DNA of 51,536 nt from Burkholderiales bacterium. Its GTDB lineage: Bacteria; Pseudomonadota; Gammaproteobacteria; Burkholderiales; Burkholderiaceae_F. Under the pieces are notes generated by a model. The model did not search any database. It saw only the letters and a list, made by a program, of their open reading frames with translations, and had not been told where the DNA came from. The position numbers and the translations under genes were made by a program. Positions 8,347 through 16,713 of this stretch are shown here, piece by piece (within the stretch, counting starts at the first letter, position 1; each line of letters starts with the position of its first letter). The DNA lies in assembly GCA_020248785.1 (NCBI GenBank), contig JADCGX010000048.1, positions 1 to 51,536 of the forward strand, in the 5' to 3' direction.

Positions 8347-9695
8347 GCCTTGGGCCGCGTGAAGGTCTCGATCCCGAAGGTCGACAGCGTGAGCCCCACG
8401 CCCGAATGCTTCAGCCCGCTCCACGGTAGCCGCGGGCTCACGCGGTCGCAGCAGTTCCAGTAGACGCTGCCGGCGTTGACCCGTGACAGCAGCCGTTGCG
8501 CGCGCAGCGCGTCCTTGGTGTAGACGCCGGCCGTGAGCCCGTAGTCGGTGTCGTTCATCAGGCGCAGCGCTTCGTCATCGCCGCTCACCTTCTGAATGCC
8601 GATGATCGGGCCGAAGCTTTCTTCGCGCATCACGGCCATGTCGTGGTTCACGTTGCCGAGCACCGTGGGCTCGAACCAGTGGCCGCCGGGGCGGTCGAGC
8701 GGACGGCCGCCAGCGAGGAGCTTGGCGCCCTTGGCTACCGCGTCGGCCACGTGCATCGACAGCAGCTTGACCTGCTGGCTGCGCGTCAGCGGGCCGATGT
8801 AGGTGGATTCATCGGCGGGCTCGCCGACCTTGAAGCCCTGCACTTCCTTGACGAAGGCGTCGACGAAGGCGTCATGAATGCGCTCGTGCACGTAGATGCG
8901 CTCGACCGAGCAGCAGCTCTGTCCGGTGTTGTACATCGCGCCATCGGCCAGCGAGGCAGCCGCCGCGGCGACATCGACGTCCTCGCACACATAGGTCGGA
9001 TCCTTGCCGCCGAGTTCCAGTTGCAGCTTGATCATGCGGCCGGCCACCGCCTCGGCGATGCGCTTGCCTGTTCCATATGAGCCGGTGAAGAACACGCCAT
9101 CGACCGGTTCTTTCAGCAGTTCGATGCCCACGCGCCCGCCGCCCACCAGCACCGCGAACACGTCCTGCGGGATGCCGCTGGCGTGCAGCAGCTTGCCGAT
9201 CTCCAGTCCCGTGAGGGTGGCGTACTCGCTCGGCTTGTAGAGCACGGCGTTGCCCGCGAGCAGCGCCGGCACGAACACATTGGCGCCAACGAAGTACGGG
9301 TAGTTCCAGGCCGAGATATTGGCGATCACGCCGAGCGGCTCATGATGGATCGTCTCGACCATGCCGCCGTCGTTGAACACCTCGCGCGGCGCCAGCGTCT
9401 TCTCGGTTTCGGCGAGAAAGAAGTCGATGCGTCCCAGCAGACCATTGAGTTCGTTGCGCGACTGCTTGATGGGCTTGCCGACCTCCGAGGTCAGCACCGC
9501 GGCCAGGTGATCCAGGTGCTGCACGATGCCGGCGCGAAACCGCTCGATCGCGCCCACCCGGCGGCGCAGCGGTGTGACCGCCCAGGCTGCCTGCGCCACG
9601 CGCGCGCCCTTGTACTTGGCGTGCACGGTCTCGTGCGTGTCTTCGGGCAGCTCGGCGATGACCGTGCCGTTGGATGGGTTGGTGATGGAGAGCAT
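8325..9695 (-). CDS. NAD(P)-dependent aldehyde dehydrogenase
   Basis: The protein has 456 residues and is a complete ALDH superfamily member. It has the substrate/NAD Asn in AWNYP (Asn131), the general base Glu in QLELGGKDP (Glu227), and the catalytic Cys in GQSCCSVER (Cys261, second Cys at 262). The C-terminus contains PWSGLKHSGVG. It oxidises an aldehyde to the acid. Its position two genes after a PuuD-like hydrolase suggests amino- or gamma-glutamylamino-aldehydes, but this is inference. The start is ATG 9695, which shares its A with the TGA of the preceding gene (TGATG), so translation is coupled. It belongs to the minus-strand unit that begins at 11092. Confidence 0.92.
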   Translation of the reverse strand: MLSITNPSNGTVIAELPEDTHETVHAKYKGARVAQAAWAVTPLRRRVGAIERFRAGIVQHLDHLAAVLTSEVGKPIKQSRNELNGLLGRIDFFLAETEKTLAPREVFNDGGMVETIHHEPLGVIANISAWNYPYFVGANVFVPALLAGNAVLYKPSEYATLTGLEIGKLLHASGIPQDVFAVLVGGGRVGIELLKEPVDGVFFTGSYGTGKRIAEAVAGRMIKLQLELGGKDPTYVCEDVDVAAAAASLADGAMYNTGQSCCSVERIYVHERIHDAFVDAFVKEVQGFKVGEPADESTYIGPLTRSQQVKLLSMHVADAVAKGAKLLAGGRPLDRPGGHWFEPTVLGNVNHDMAVMREESFGPIIGIQKVSGDDEALRLMNDTDYGLTAGVYTKDALRAQRLLSRVNAGSVYWNCCDRVSPRLPWSGLKHSGVGLTLSTFGIETFTRPKAWHLRSV

Positions 9696-10204
9696 CAATT
9701 CCGCTTCTTGGTGGAGGTGTCAGGGGAGCGGTGCGCGCGAAAGCATGGACCGAGTCCCGAAGCTTGCTCGTGGGTGAAGACCATCGTCCACAGTTCTGTC
9801 CTTGGAAAAACGTAAAGGTCAGAGCGGCAGGACGTGAAGTCGATCGGATCCGGCGCCGTGAAGCAAAGGCCGGTCCGGGCGTGCTCATCGACGATGACCA
9901 GGTCGGTGGCCGGTCGAGCCCGGTACAGTCGCAGCGCCTCGTCGCCACTGTCATGCGGCGAAAAGTCGTGGCTGAACGCATGCCAGCGGATTCCGCGGTG
10001 GACGCGGAACCCAGTGCTCCTGTGAACCTCCGGCGCAAAGACATCGCACCAGCGATTCAGCCATGCATCCGCGGCCTCGCGGGTCATTGTTTCTGCCGTC
10101 GCTCCTTCTGACAGCAGGAGGCCTTCAAGGATGAACGTACGGGCGCGTGCCAGTGGTCCTCTCGGATCGAGACCAACTGTGTCCTTCATTCTTTTGCCGC
10201 CCAC
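9695..10204 (-). CDS. Small cytoplasmic protein, DUF4275-like
   Basis: The protein has 169 residues, no signal peptide and no membrane segment. It contains IRWHAFSHDF followed by DEALRLYRARPATDLVIVDEH and SDLYVFPRTELWTMVFTHE. The pattern of a WH.FS motif, a D/E-A pair and a Y.F(P) strand ending in a histidine-bearing strand is reminiscent of DUF4275 proteins. I judge this by eye and it should be treated as tentative. No enzymatic motif is evident. It sits between the PuuD-like gene (21 bp upstream) and the aldehyde dehydrogenase (overlap at TGATG), so it is co-transcribed with them. The start could also be ATG 10189, five codons in. Confidence 0.6.
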   Translation of the reverse strand: MGGKRMKDTVGLDPRGPLARARTFILEGLLLSEGATAETMTREAADAWLNRWCDVFAPEVHRSTGFRVHRGIRWHAFSHDFSPHDSGDEALRLYRARPATDLVIVDEHARTGLCFTAPDPIDFTSCRSDLYVFPRTELWTMVFTHEQASGLGPCFRAHRSPDTSTKKRN

Positions 10205-10225
10205 TCCCGTTTGTCGTCGCTGCCG

Positions 10226-11092
10226 TCAGTGCGCCGCATCGGTCTGCTGGCTGCCGCGACAAGCATCGAGAAAATCCGCCAAGATCGGATCATCGTCGAT
10301 CAGCTTGGGCAGCGCGCGCATGTCGACCGGCGGCTGCCGGCCGCTGTGCTCGGCGCCGTAGAACCGCGCCAGCAGCGCGCGGTCGTGGAACTCCGGGTGC
10401 CATTGCACCGCGGCCACGTAGCTTTTCACCGGGCCGCGGTCGTTGTCATAGCGGATCGCCTCGATCAGCCCGTCGTTGGGGCAGCGCGCTTCCACGAGCA
10501 TGAACGGCGCCAGGTCCTTGATGCCCTGGTGATGGACGCTGTTGACGATGGCGGCGGTGCTCTTCGGATACAGCGCGGCCAGCCGCGAACCCGGGACGAA
10601 CTCCACCGCGTGAAAATTGCGGTCGTACAGCTTGGCGTCGCGATGGCGCAGCGCACCCGGCTTCTGCAGAGCGATGTCCTGATACAGCGTCCCGCCAAAG
10701 GCGACATTGAGCAGCTGCAGGCCGCGGCATACGCCGAGCACCGGCTTGCCCGCCTCGACAAAGGCACGTGTCAGCGCGATCTCGTACTCGTCGCGCACGC
10801 GGTCGCCATTCCATTCTGGCCGCAGCGCCGCCTCGCCATAGCTGCCGGGCCAAAGGTCCGAGCCGCCTTCGAGCACCAGGCCGTCGAGCAGCTCCGCGTA
10901 ATGTGCCAGTGTCACGTCGCCCCGCTGCGTGTTACCGGCGGGCGAAGGGATCAGGAAGGCAATCGCGCCGCTGGATTGCACCCAGTGCACGATCGACTGC
11001 TCGACGTACTGCAGTGTCTTGCCGGTGAAGATCGGCCGATTGGCGTCCGCGTGGAAGAAACAGGCGGAGATGCCGATTTTCAGGCGGTTCAT
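10226..11092 (-). CDS. Class I glutamine amidotransferase-like hydrolase (PuuD-like, peptidase C26)
   Basis: The 288-residue protein has the C26 gamma-glutamyl hydrolase layout. It shows GLVLEGGSDLWP, then the nucleophile elbow PVLGVCRGLQLLNV with Cys122, GGTLYQDI, HHQG(IKDL) and the His-Glu pair in VQWHPEF. These match PuuD, which releases GABA from gamma-glutamyl-GABA in putrescine catabolism; related hydrolases act on other gamma-glutamyl amides. The start is taken as ATG 11092 (MNRLKIGIS), where homology begins; ATG 11107 is an in-frame alternative. It is the first gene of the unit continuing with the DUF4275-like protein, ALDH and the Rossmann protein. A PuuA-like ligase for the opposite step is encoded at 28.6-30.0 kb. 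Confidence 0.88.
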   Translation of the reverse strand: MNRLKIGISACFFHADANRPIFTGKTLQYVEQSIVHWVQSSGAIAFLIPSPAGNTQRGDVTLAHYAELLDGLVLEGGSDLWPGSYGEAALRPEWNGDRVRDEYEIALTRAFVEAGKPVLGVCRGLQLLNVAFGGTLYQDIALQKPGALRHRDAKLYDRNFHAVEFVPGSRLAALYPKSTAAIVNSVHHQGIKDLAPFMLVEARCPNDGLIEAIRYDNDRGPVKSYVAAVQWHPEFHDRALLARFYGAEHSGRQPPVDMRALPKLIDDDPILADFLDACRGSQQTDAAH

Positions 11093-11403
11093 TGCTGGTC
11101 TCGACATACGACGGGTGCGAGCGGCCGTTAGATCACACGGGGCGCGCAGAGAGCACGGAGAACGACTGATTCAACCACGGAGACACATAGACCACAGAGA
11201 AAGACGCCACAGACTCCTTTGTCGCCCCGGTGCGGGCCAGGACCCAAGTCCGTCGAAGAGGAAAGCACGTGCAAGCAATCGGGCCCCGCCAGCGCCGGGG
11301 CGACATGTCCCAGTCGCTCCTCTGCGTGCTGTGTGTCTCTGTGGTGTGAACGCCCTTCGCTTGCCGCCTTGCCCTTCGTGCGCTCCGTGTCCTATAGCAA
11401 CCA
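11093..11403. repeat. Gene-free stretch with an imperfect long inverted repeat
   Basis: The 311 bp between two minus-strand genes hold no convincing coding region. A 26-bp arm at 11174-11199 (ACCACGGAGACACATAGACC...) pairs with 11320-11345 at 21 of 26 positions. Both arms are purine/AC-biased and unlike the surrounding coding sequence. Similar ACCACGGAGACAC strings occur as dispersed intergenic repeats in many proteobacterial genomes, so this may be one such repeat. It probably also carries the promoter for the PuuD-like gene, though no clear -35/-10 pair stands out. Confidence 0.5.
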
Positions 11404-12546
11404 TCAATACGCCGCCTCGAAAAACCGTTCGAAGTCCGTGCGGGTGACCGGCCGCGGGTTGGTCTGGTGGCAGATGTCCTTCTCGGCCAGTTCGACCAGG
11501 TGGCCGAACTGCTCGCGCTTCACACCCACGCCGGCCAACCCCGTGGCGATGCCGATCTCCTGCTTTAGCGCCTTCAGCCAGGGCACGAACGCCTCGGCGC
11601 TGCCGGCGCCGACCACGTGGGCGAGATCGGCAAACCTTCTCGGCGCGGCCTCCAGGTTGAACTTCATGACCGGCTCGATCATGAGTGCGTTGGCCAGGCC
11701 ATGGTGCAGGTCGCACACGGCGCCCAGCGCATGCGCACAGGAGTGCACGGCGCCCAGGTCCTTCTGGAACGCGATGGCCCCCATCATCGAGGCCATCATC
11801 ATGTCGGCGCGAGCGCGGTAGTTGGTCGGCTCCTTCACCGCCGCGACGAGCGCGCGCGCGGCGATGCGCGTGCCTTCGAGCGCGATGCCGTCGCACAGCG
11901 GGTGGTAGGCCGGCGACAGGTAGGACTCCACGTTGTGCGTCAGCGCATCCATCCCGGTGGCGGCGGTCACCGCGGCCGGCAGCGCGTAGGTCAGCTCCGG
12001 GTCGGCGAAGACCTGCTTGGCCAGGATCTTGGGCGAGAAGATCACGCGCTTCACATGGCCGCCGCCGACGCTGCTGTTCTCGCTCACCACGCTGGAGCGG
12101 CCGACCTCAGACCCGGTGCCGCTGGTGGTGGGCAGCGCGACGAAGTAGGGCACCTCGTCGATGGCGCGCACCTGGGGATGGTCCCATGCGTACTCGATCG
12201 CGTCGCCTTCGTTCACCGCCACCACGCCCACCACCTTGGCCACGTCGAGCGCCGCACCGCCACCGAAGCCGATCACGCAATCCGCACGATGCGCCTTGAA
12301 GGCGGCCGCACCGGCGTTGACCTGCGCGGCGGTCGGATTGCCGAACACGCCTTCGAACACGCCGACATCCAGCCCCGTGTGCAGGTGCCCCATGAACTCC
12401 TGCAAGATGGGCAGGGTGGCGAGCGCGCGGTCGGTGACGATCAGCGGACGCTTGTAACCATGCTCCTTCAGGTGCACGCCCACCAGTTTGCGCGCGCCGC
12501 CGCCGAAGTGGATGGTGGTGGGAAAGGAAAACCGCTCGATCTTCAT
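11404..12546 (-). CDS. Iron-containing (group III) alcohol dehydrogenase
   Basis: The 380-residue protein has the Fe-ADH fold: a nucleotide-binding GGGAALDVAK (95-104), PTTSGTGSE (140-147) and the metal site. Candidate ligands are Asp200 and His204 in MDALTHNVE, with His268 and His282 in GAVHSCAHALGAVCDLHHG, the spacing expected from FucO-like enzymes. It interconverts an alcohol and an aldehyde with NAD(P). The start is ATG 12546 because homology begins at MKIERFSFP and GAGGAG precedes it. It is on the same strand as the ALDH unit but 311 bp upstream, so co-transcription is uncertain. Metabolically it could feed aldehyde to that ALDH. Confidence 0.9.
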   Translation of the reverse strand: MKIERFSFPTTIHFGGGARKLVGVHLKEHGYKRPLIVTDRALATLPILQEFMGHLHTGLDVGVFEGVFGNPTAAQVNAGAAAFKAHRADCVIGFGGGAALDVAKVVGVVAVNEGDAIEYAWDHPQVRAIDEVPYFVALPTTSGTGSEVGRSSVVSENSSVGGGHVKRVIFSPKILAKQVFADPELTYALPAAVTAATGMDALTHNVESYLSPAYHPLCDGIALEGTRIAARALVAAVKEPTNYRARADMMMASMMGAIAFQKDLGAVHSCAHALGAVCDLHHGLANALMIEPVMKFNLEAAPRRFADLAHVVGAGSAEAFVPWLKALKQEIGIATGLAGVGVKREQFGHLVELAEKDICHQTNPRPVTRTDFERFFEAAY

Positions 12547-12668
12547 GGCGCGCCGCTCCTCAATGGGTCTGGTCACGGCGCGCGAGGTTAGCAGCCGTGC
12601 ACGCGCGCGGCGCTCGCCGATGTCGATCCAAAGCGATGCCGCCTTTGCCGCCGCCCGCGTTGCGGTCT

Positions 12669-13898
12669 TCACTCGGCATGCACCTCCAGCGGCTTGCCGA
12701 CCAGCCGCTTGTACAGCCACCAGCTGCCAAGCCCGATCGACATCAATGCGAGCGAGGTCACGGCCAGCGCCACCGCCGAGTGCATCACCAGCGGGCTCAG
12801 CACGCCGGCCACCAGGGCGTTGGCCATACTGCCGGTCACGGCCTGCAAGGATGAGGCCATGCCGCGCCGTTCAGGCGCCAGATCGAGCACCATGATCGTG
12901 ACCACCGGCACCATCAGCGACCATCCAAAGGCAAACAGCCCGATCAGCGGCAAGGCCCACCACGGCTGCGGCGCGAACAGCACATTGAGCACCACGTTGG
13001 CGACCGAGACGACCACCATGATCACGAAGCCGTGGCGGATCTGCCGGCGCGGCTTCATCTTGCCGGCCAGTCGCCCGCTGACCCAGGCGCCGCCCATGAT
13101 CCCGGCGATCGCGCAGCAGAAGAACCAGAAGAACTCGGTCGGCGCCATGCCCAGCACATCACCGAGGAACGCCGGCGCCGACAGCACGTACAGGAACATG
13201 CCGTTGAAGGGCACGCCCGAGGCCAGAGCAAGCGGGATGAAGCGCTTGTCGCCCAGCAGCTCCGCGTAGCCGGCCATCAGGTTGCGCACGTTAAATGGCT
13301 GCATCGCGTCCTTGTGCAGCGTCTCGGGCATCAGGCGCCAGTTGGCGATCCACAGCGCCAGGCCCACCAGCGCGAGGAACCAGAACACGGCCTGCCAGCT
13401 CAGGTGCACGTAAAGCTGCGCGCCGATGATCGGCGCGATCGCCGGCGCGACGCCAAAGAAGATCGTCACCTGCGACATCACGCGCTGCGCCTCGTCCTGC
13501 GGGAACATGTCTCGGATCACGGCGCGGCTGACGACGATGCCAGCGCCGGTCGCCAGGCCCTGCATGGCACGGAACCCGATGAGCTGCCAGATCGTCTGCG
13601 ACAACGCGCAGCCGATGGAGGCAACGGTGAACACCGCCACGCCCCACAGGATCACCGGCCGCCGACCGAAGCTGTCGGCCAGCGCGCCATGAAACAGGTT
13701 CATCAGCGCAAAGCCGAATAGATAGGCCGAGAGCGTCTGCTGCATCTCGGCCGGCGTCGCATCGAGCGCCCTGGCCATCGAGCCGAAGGCCGGCAGGTAG
13801 GTGTCGACCGCGAACGGGCCCAGCATGCCCAGGCAGGCGAGCAGCAGTGCCAGCGCCCAGCGCGGGGCGGTCCAGAGTTGGGCGGCGTTCGGGTTCAT
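12669..13898 (-). CDS. MFS multidrug exporter, Bcr/CflA family
   Basis: The 409-residue integral membrane protein has about 12 hydrophobic segments. Early features are FAVDTYLPAFGSMARALDATPAEMQQTLSAYL (split over the first loop) and the MFS motif GALADSFGRRPVILWG between TM2 and TM3. Further on is RAVIRDMFP, typical of the Bcr/CflA drug-resistance subfamily (bicyclomycin, chloramphenicol and sulfonamide export). It would act as a proton-driven efflux pump in the inner membrane. ATG 13898 is chosen because TM1 follows at the right distance; longer frames run into the divergent intergenic region. The gene is divergent from the GNAT acetyltransferase, about 170 bp apart, so the two may share regulation. 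The substrate is unknown. Confidence 0.9.
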   Translation of the reverse strand: MNPNAAQLWTAPRWALALLLACLGMLGPFAVDTYLPAFGSMARALDATPAEMQQTLSAYLFGFALMNLFHGALADSFGRRPVILWGVAVFTVASIGCALSQTIWQLIGFRAMQGLATGAGIVVSRAVIRDMFPQDEAQRVMSQVTIFFGVAPAIAPIIGAQLYVHLSWQAVFWFLALVGLALWIANWRLMPETLHKDAMQPFNVRNLMAGYAELLGDKRFIPLALASGVPFNGMFLYVLSAPAFLGDVLGMAPTEFFWFFCCAIAGIMGGAWVSGRLAGKMKPRRQIRHGFVIMVVVSVANVVLNVLFAPQPWWALPLIGLFAFGWSLMVPVVTIMVLDLAPERRGMASSLQAVTGSMANALVAGVLSPLVMHSAVALAVTSLALMSIGLGSWWLYKRLVGKPLEVHAE

Positions 13899-14068
13899 GG
13901 AAGCGGCAAGACTATCCGAGCCGCGCAGTCGGAAGCCGCGTGCGCAGTTGTGCGCACGCTCGCCGGCCCCGGGCCCGCTATTCTGAGCCGTGGAGCAGTG
14001 GGCGAGCCGCAGTGGGCCGCCGGTCCGCTTGCAGGCCAAAGCGCGCAGCGCCGCGCAAAGGACGTCGA

Positions 14069-14692
14069 GTGGGCGACCCGGGTGCCGAAGAGCAAGCTGC
14101 CGAAGAGCAAGGCACGCACGACGAGGACGGCGCCACCGAGCCCGCGCGCAAAGCGCCGGCGGTGCTGGAGCGCTGGCAGGCGGCCGATGGCCGCGTGCTG
14201 GTGATCCGACCGCTGTTCAGCGACGACATGACGCGCGAGCCGCGGTTTCTCGAATCGCTCTCGACCGACACGCGCTACGAGCGACTGTTCGGGCACCGCG
14301 GCGTGCTGCGGCCGGGCGAACCGCGCCAGCTAGTGAACTTCGACGTGCGCCGCGAGGTGGCGCTGCTGGCGGCTGCCGCCGAGCCGGGCGACGAGGAGAT
14401 CATCGCCGTCGCGCGTCCGCGCAATTCTGACGACGCGGCGGGCGTGGGCGAGTTTGCGCTCGTAGTGAGCGACGCTTGGCAGCACATGGGGATCGGCACG
14501 CACCTGCTCGAGCGCCTGCTGCACGTGGCGCGACAGGCGGGGGTGCGCGAAGTCACCGGCACGACCCGCAGCAGCAACACGCCGATGAAGCGGTTGGCGC
14601 GCAAGCTAGGTTTCGCGCTCGCGCCTGATCCCGAGGACGCCAGCCTGACCCGTTTGTCGCTCGACCTCACGCGGCCGGCGGTGCCCCGTTGA
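14069..14692 (+). CDS. GNAT-family N-acetyltransferase
   Basis: The 207-residue protein has an acidic, low-complexity N-terminus (about 30 residues) followed by an acetyltransferase domain. The domain begins at LERWQAADGRVLVIRPL. Its acetyl-CoA pyrophosphate loop is VSDAWQHMGIGTHLLERLL (consensus Q/RxxGxG/A), followed by a beta-bulge strand and NTPMKRLARKLGF. The start is set at GTG 14069, preceded by AAAGGA; ATG candidates upstream fall in the divergent promoter region. Related domains form the C-terminal part of protein acetyltransferases such as PatZ, but the NDP-forming acyl-CoA synthetase part is absent here. The substrate is unknown. Confidence 0.83.
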   Translation: MGDPGAEEQAAEEQGTHDEDGATEPARKAPAVLERWQAADGRVLVIRPLFSDDMTREPRFLESLSTDTRYERLFGHRGVLRPGEPRQLVNFDVRREVALLAAAAEPGDEEIIAVARPRNSDDAAGVGEFALVVSDAWQHMGIGTHLLERLLHVARQAGVREVTGTTRSSNTPMKRLARKLGFALAPDPEDASLTRLSLDLTRPAVPR

Positions 14693-14749
14693 ACGGCCGC
14701 GTTGTTGAACGGCCGTGCTGTTGAACCGCCGTGCGGCTGAGCGGCCCTG

Positions 14750-15139
14750 CTAACGCGGCGGCCGCGGCGGTGCGGCCAGCTTCCAGCGACCTTCGCGCTT
14801 GCACAGCGTGTAGACGGCATCGGCCGTCACCGTGCGCGGGTGACGCAGCACGCCGCGCAGCTCACGGCACGGCAGTCCGTTCTGGGTGAGCGTGCGCAGC
14901 GGCGTGATGGTGCCCGAGGCGCCGGTCGCCGGATTGGCGAACTCGAAGCCGACCTCCATCGTCTCGCTGGTCAAGGCCTTGCCCAAGGCGCCGCGCAGCA
15001 AGTCCATATCGGTCTCGTCGTAGCGCGAGATCGGCGCCTTGCCGAGGAAGTTCAGGTTGTTCGCCAGGGCGCTGCCGCTCGCCATCAGCAAGGCGGCAGC
15101 GCCGACGAGGGCGGAAAAAGGTCGGACGGGTGTGAACAT
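14750..15139 (-). CDS. Exported small protein, RT0821/Lpp0805-type surface antigen domain
   Basis: The 129-residue protein starts MFTPVRPFSALVGAA and has a Sec signal peptide ending around ASGSALANN. The mature part contains FANPATGASGTITPLRTL, then GLPCREL and TLCKREGRWKL. This pattern (NP.TG..G.ITP.RT....G..CRE...C....G.W) is seen in the 17-kDa surface-antigen-like/RT0821 family. The two Cys residues could form a periplasmic disulfide. There is no lipobox, so it is predicted periplasmic or surface-exposed and not a lipoprotein. It lies convergent with the GNAT gene and divergent from the methyltransferase at 15381. The function of the family is not established. Confidence 0.78.
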   Translation of the reverse strand: MFTPVRPFSALVGAAALLMASGSALANNLNFLGKAPISRYDETDMDLLRGALGKALTSETMEVGFEFANPATGASGTITPLRTLTQNGLPCRELRGVLRHPRTVTADAVYTLCKREGRWKLAAPPRPPR

Positions 15140-15380
15140 CGGGCGGACTCCAGCAGGCTCGCCGCGGACGCAGCGGCGTGGTGTTTGCGTCTGAACAAGG
15201 AAACGCGCCAAGCATATCCGTCCCGACGCGTGATCCCGCAAGCGGTGCTGGCCGAGTGCCGCGTCTGCATGGACCGCGCCCGCCCGCATCACATGGATAG
15301 GGGCTCGCGGCGCGCGATTGCCTGCTCGATAATAATTTCGTGGGCACGAGCCCACACAAGCGTGAACAGTTGGGGCGAGC

Positions 15381-16631
15381 ATGCGGCGGTACGAATCCGG
15401 TCGCATTGGAGCGGGCGCTGGCGCGTCGTTGTTCGAGCGCCTGACGCGCAACGTCGACACCGCCTTCGAGGTCCGGTGGAGCGACGGCACGTTGCGCTGC
15501 TTCGGGCCGCCGGCCATGGCACCGGCTTTCCGCATCGTGTTGCGCCGCCCCGGCGTGTTGGCCGCGGCGGCGCTGCGCGGCCACCTGGGCCTGGCCGAGG
15601 CGTACTTCGACGGCGCCCTCGACGTCGAGGGCAGCTTCAACGCTCTGGCTCGGGTGGCGCTGGAGAGCGGCTTCGAAGGCGAATCGCGCCTGATCAACCG
15701 GCTCGACAACCACCTGCACGAACTGCGCCGCTCCAATCGCGACCGCGGCCAGGCGCGCGACAACGCGCAGGCGCACTACGCACTGCCCAACGCGTTCTAC
15801 CGGGCCTGGCTCGACGATCCGCTGATGCTCTACACCTGCGCGTACTGGACCGACGACACGCGCACGCTGGAGCAGGCTCAGCGCAACAAGTGCGACCACG
15901 TGTGCCGCAAGCTGCGCCTGGCGCGCGGCGAGACCTTCGTCGACATGGGCTGCGGCTTCGGCGGCTTCCTGCTGCGCGCGCATGAGCTGACGGGCGCGCG
16001 CGGCGTGGGCGTCAACACGACCGCCGAGCAGGTACGCCATGCGCGCGCGGCCATCGCACAGCGTGGCTGGGCCGATACGCTGACCGTTCACGAGGCCGAC
16101 TTTCGCGACGTGCCGGGCCAGTACGACAAGCTGGCGTCGATCGGCGTGCTCGAGCACGCCGGCCGCGATCAGCTGGCGGCAGCGATCGCGGCCCATGCAC
16201 GCGCGCTGCGACCGCGCGGCCTCGGGCTGTTGCACTTCATCGGTCACACGGGGCCGATGGAAACGGGCCTGCTGATCCGCAAGTACGTTTTCCCCGGCGG
16301 CTGGATCCCCGCGCTGTCGGACGTGGTGCGCGAGATGGACCGTTGCGGGCTCGAGGTTCTCGATGTCGAAAACCTGCGGCGGCACTACGCGCTCACGCTC
16401 GATGTCTGGGCCGAGCGCTTCGAGGCCAACTGGGAGACGATCCGCGCGCTCGACCCGCAGCGCTTCGACGAGCGCTTCCGCCGCATCTGGCGCACCTACC
16501 TCGTGGGCTGCGCCGAACTGTTCCGCACGCCACGGCCGGACACCCATCTGTTCCAGATCGTGTTCAGCAAGGGCGGGGCGACCACGCCCGAGAACTACCC
16601 GATGACGCGCGAGTTCATGTACCGGCCCTGA
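15381..16631 (+). CDS. Cyclopropane-fatty-acyl-phospholipid synthase-like SAM methyltransferase (possible TmsB)
   Basis: The 416-residue protein has an N-terminal lipid-binding region and a class I SAM methyltransferase domain with VDMGCGFGGF (187-196). Residues matching the E. coli Cfa bicarbonate/active site are present: Cys153 in YTCAYW, Glu258 in IGVLEHAG, His285 in LLHFIG, and the later HYALTLDVW. It methylates the double bond of unsaturated phospholipid acyl chains. The FAD oxidoreductase gene that follows 82 bp later is the distinguishing context. CFA-like enzymes paired with a DHCR24-like flavoprotein (TmsB/TmsA, BfaB/BfaA) make 10-methylene and then 10-methyl fatty acids in actinobacteria. 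Plain cyclopropanation remains possible. Confidence 0.9.
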   Translation: MRRYESGRIGAGAGASLFERLTRNVDTAFEVRWSDGTLRCFGPPAMAPAFRIVLRRPGVLAAAALRGHLGLAEAYFDGALDVEGSFNALARVALESGFEGESRLINRLDNHLHELRRSNRDRGQARDNAQAHYALPNAFYRAWLDDPLMLYTCAYWTDDTRTLEQAQRNKCDHVCRKLRLARGETFVDMGCGFGGFLLRAHELTGARGVGVNTTAEQVRHARAAIAQRGWADTLTVHEADFRDVPGQYDKLASIGVLEHAGRDQLAAAIAAHARALRPRGLGLLHFIGHTGPMETGLLIRKYVFPGGWIPALSDVVREMDRCGLEVLDVENLRRHYALTLDVWAERFEANWETIRALDPQRFDERFRRIWRTYLVGCAELFRTPRPDTHLFQIVFSKGGATTPENYPMTREFMYRP

Positions 16632-16713
16632 TGGCGCGGCCGCTGCGCGGGACGACACGGCCGTCCGCGCGCGGCATGGCGACGCGCCGCCGACCGGCGC
16701 AGGGCGGCTGACG

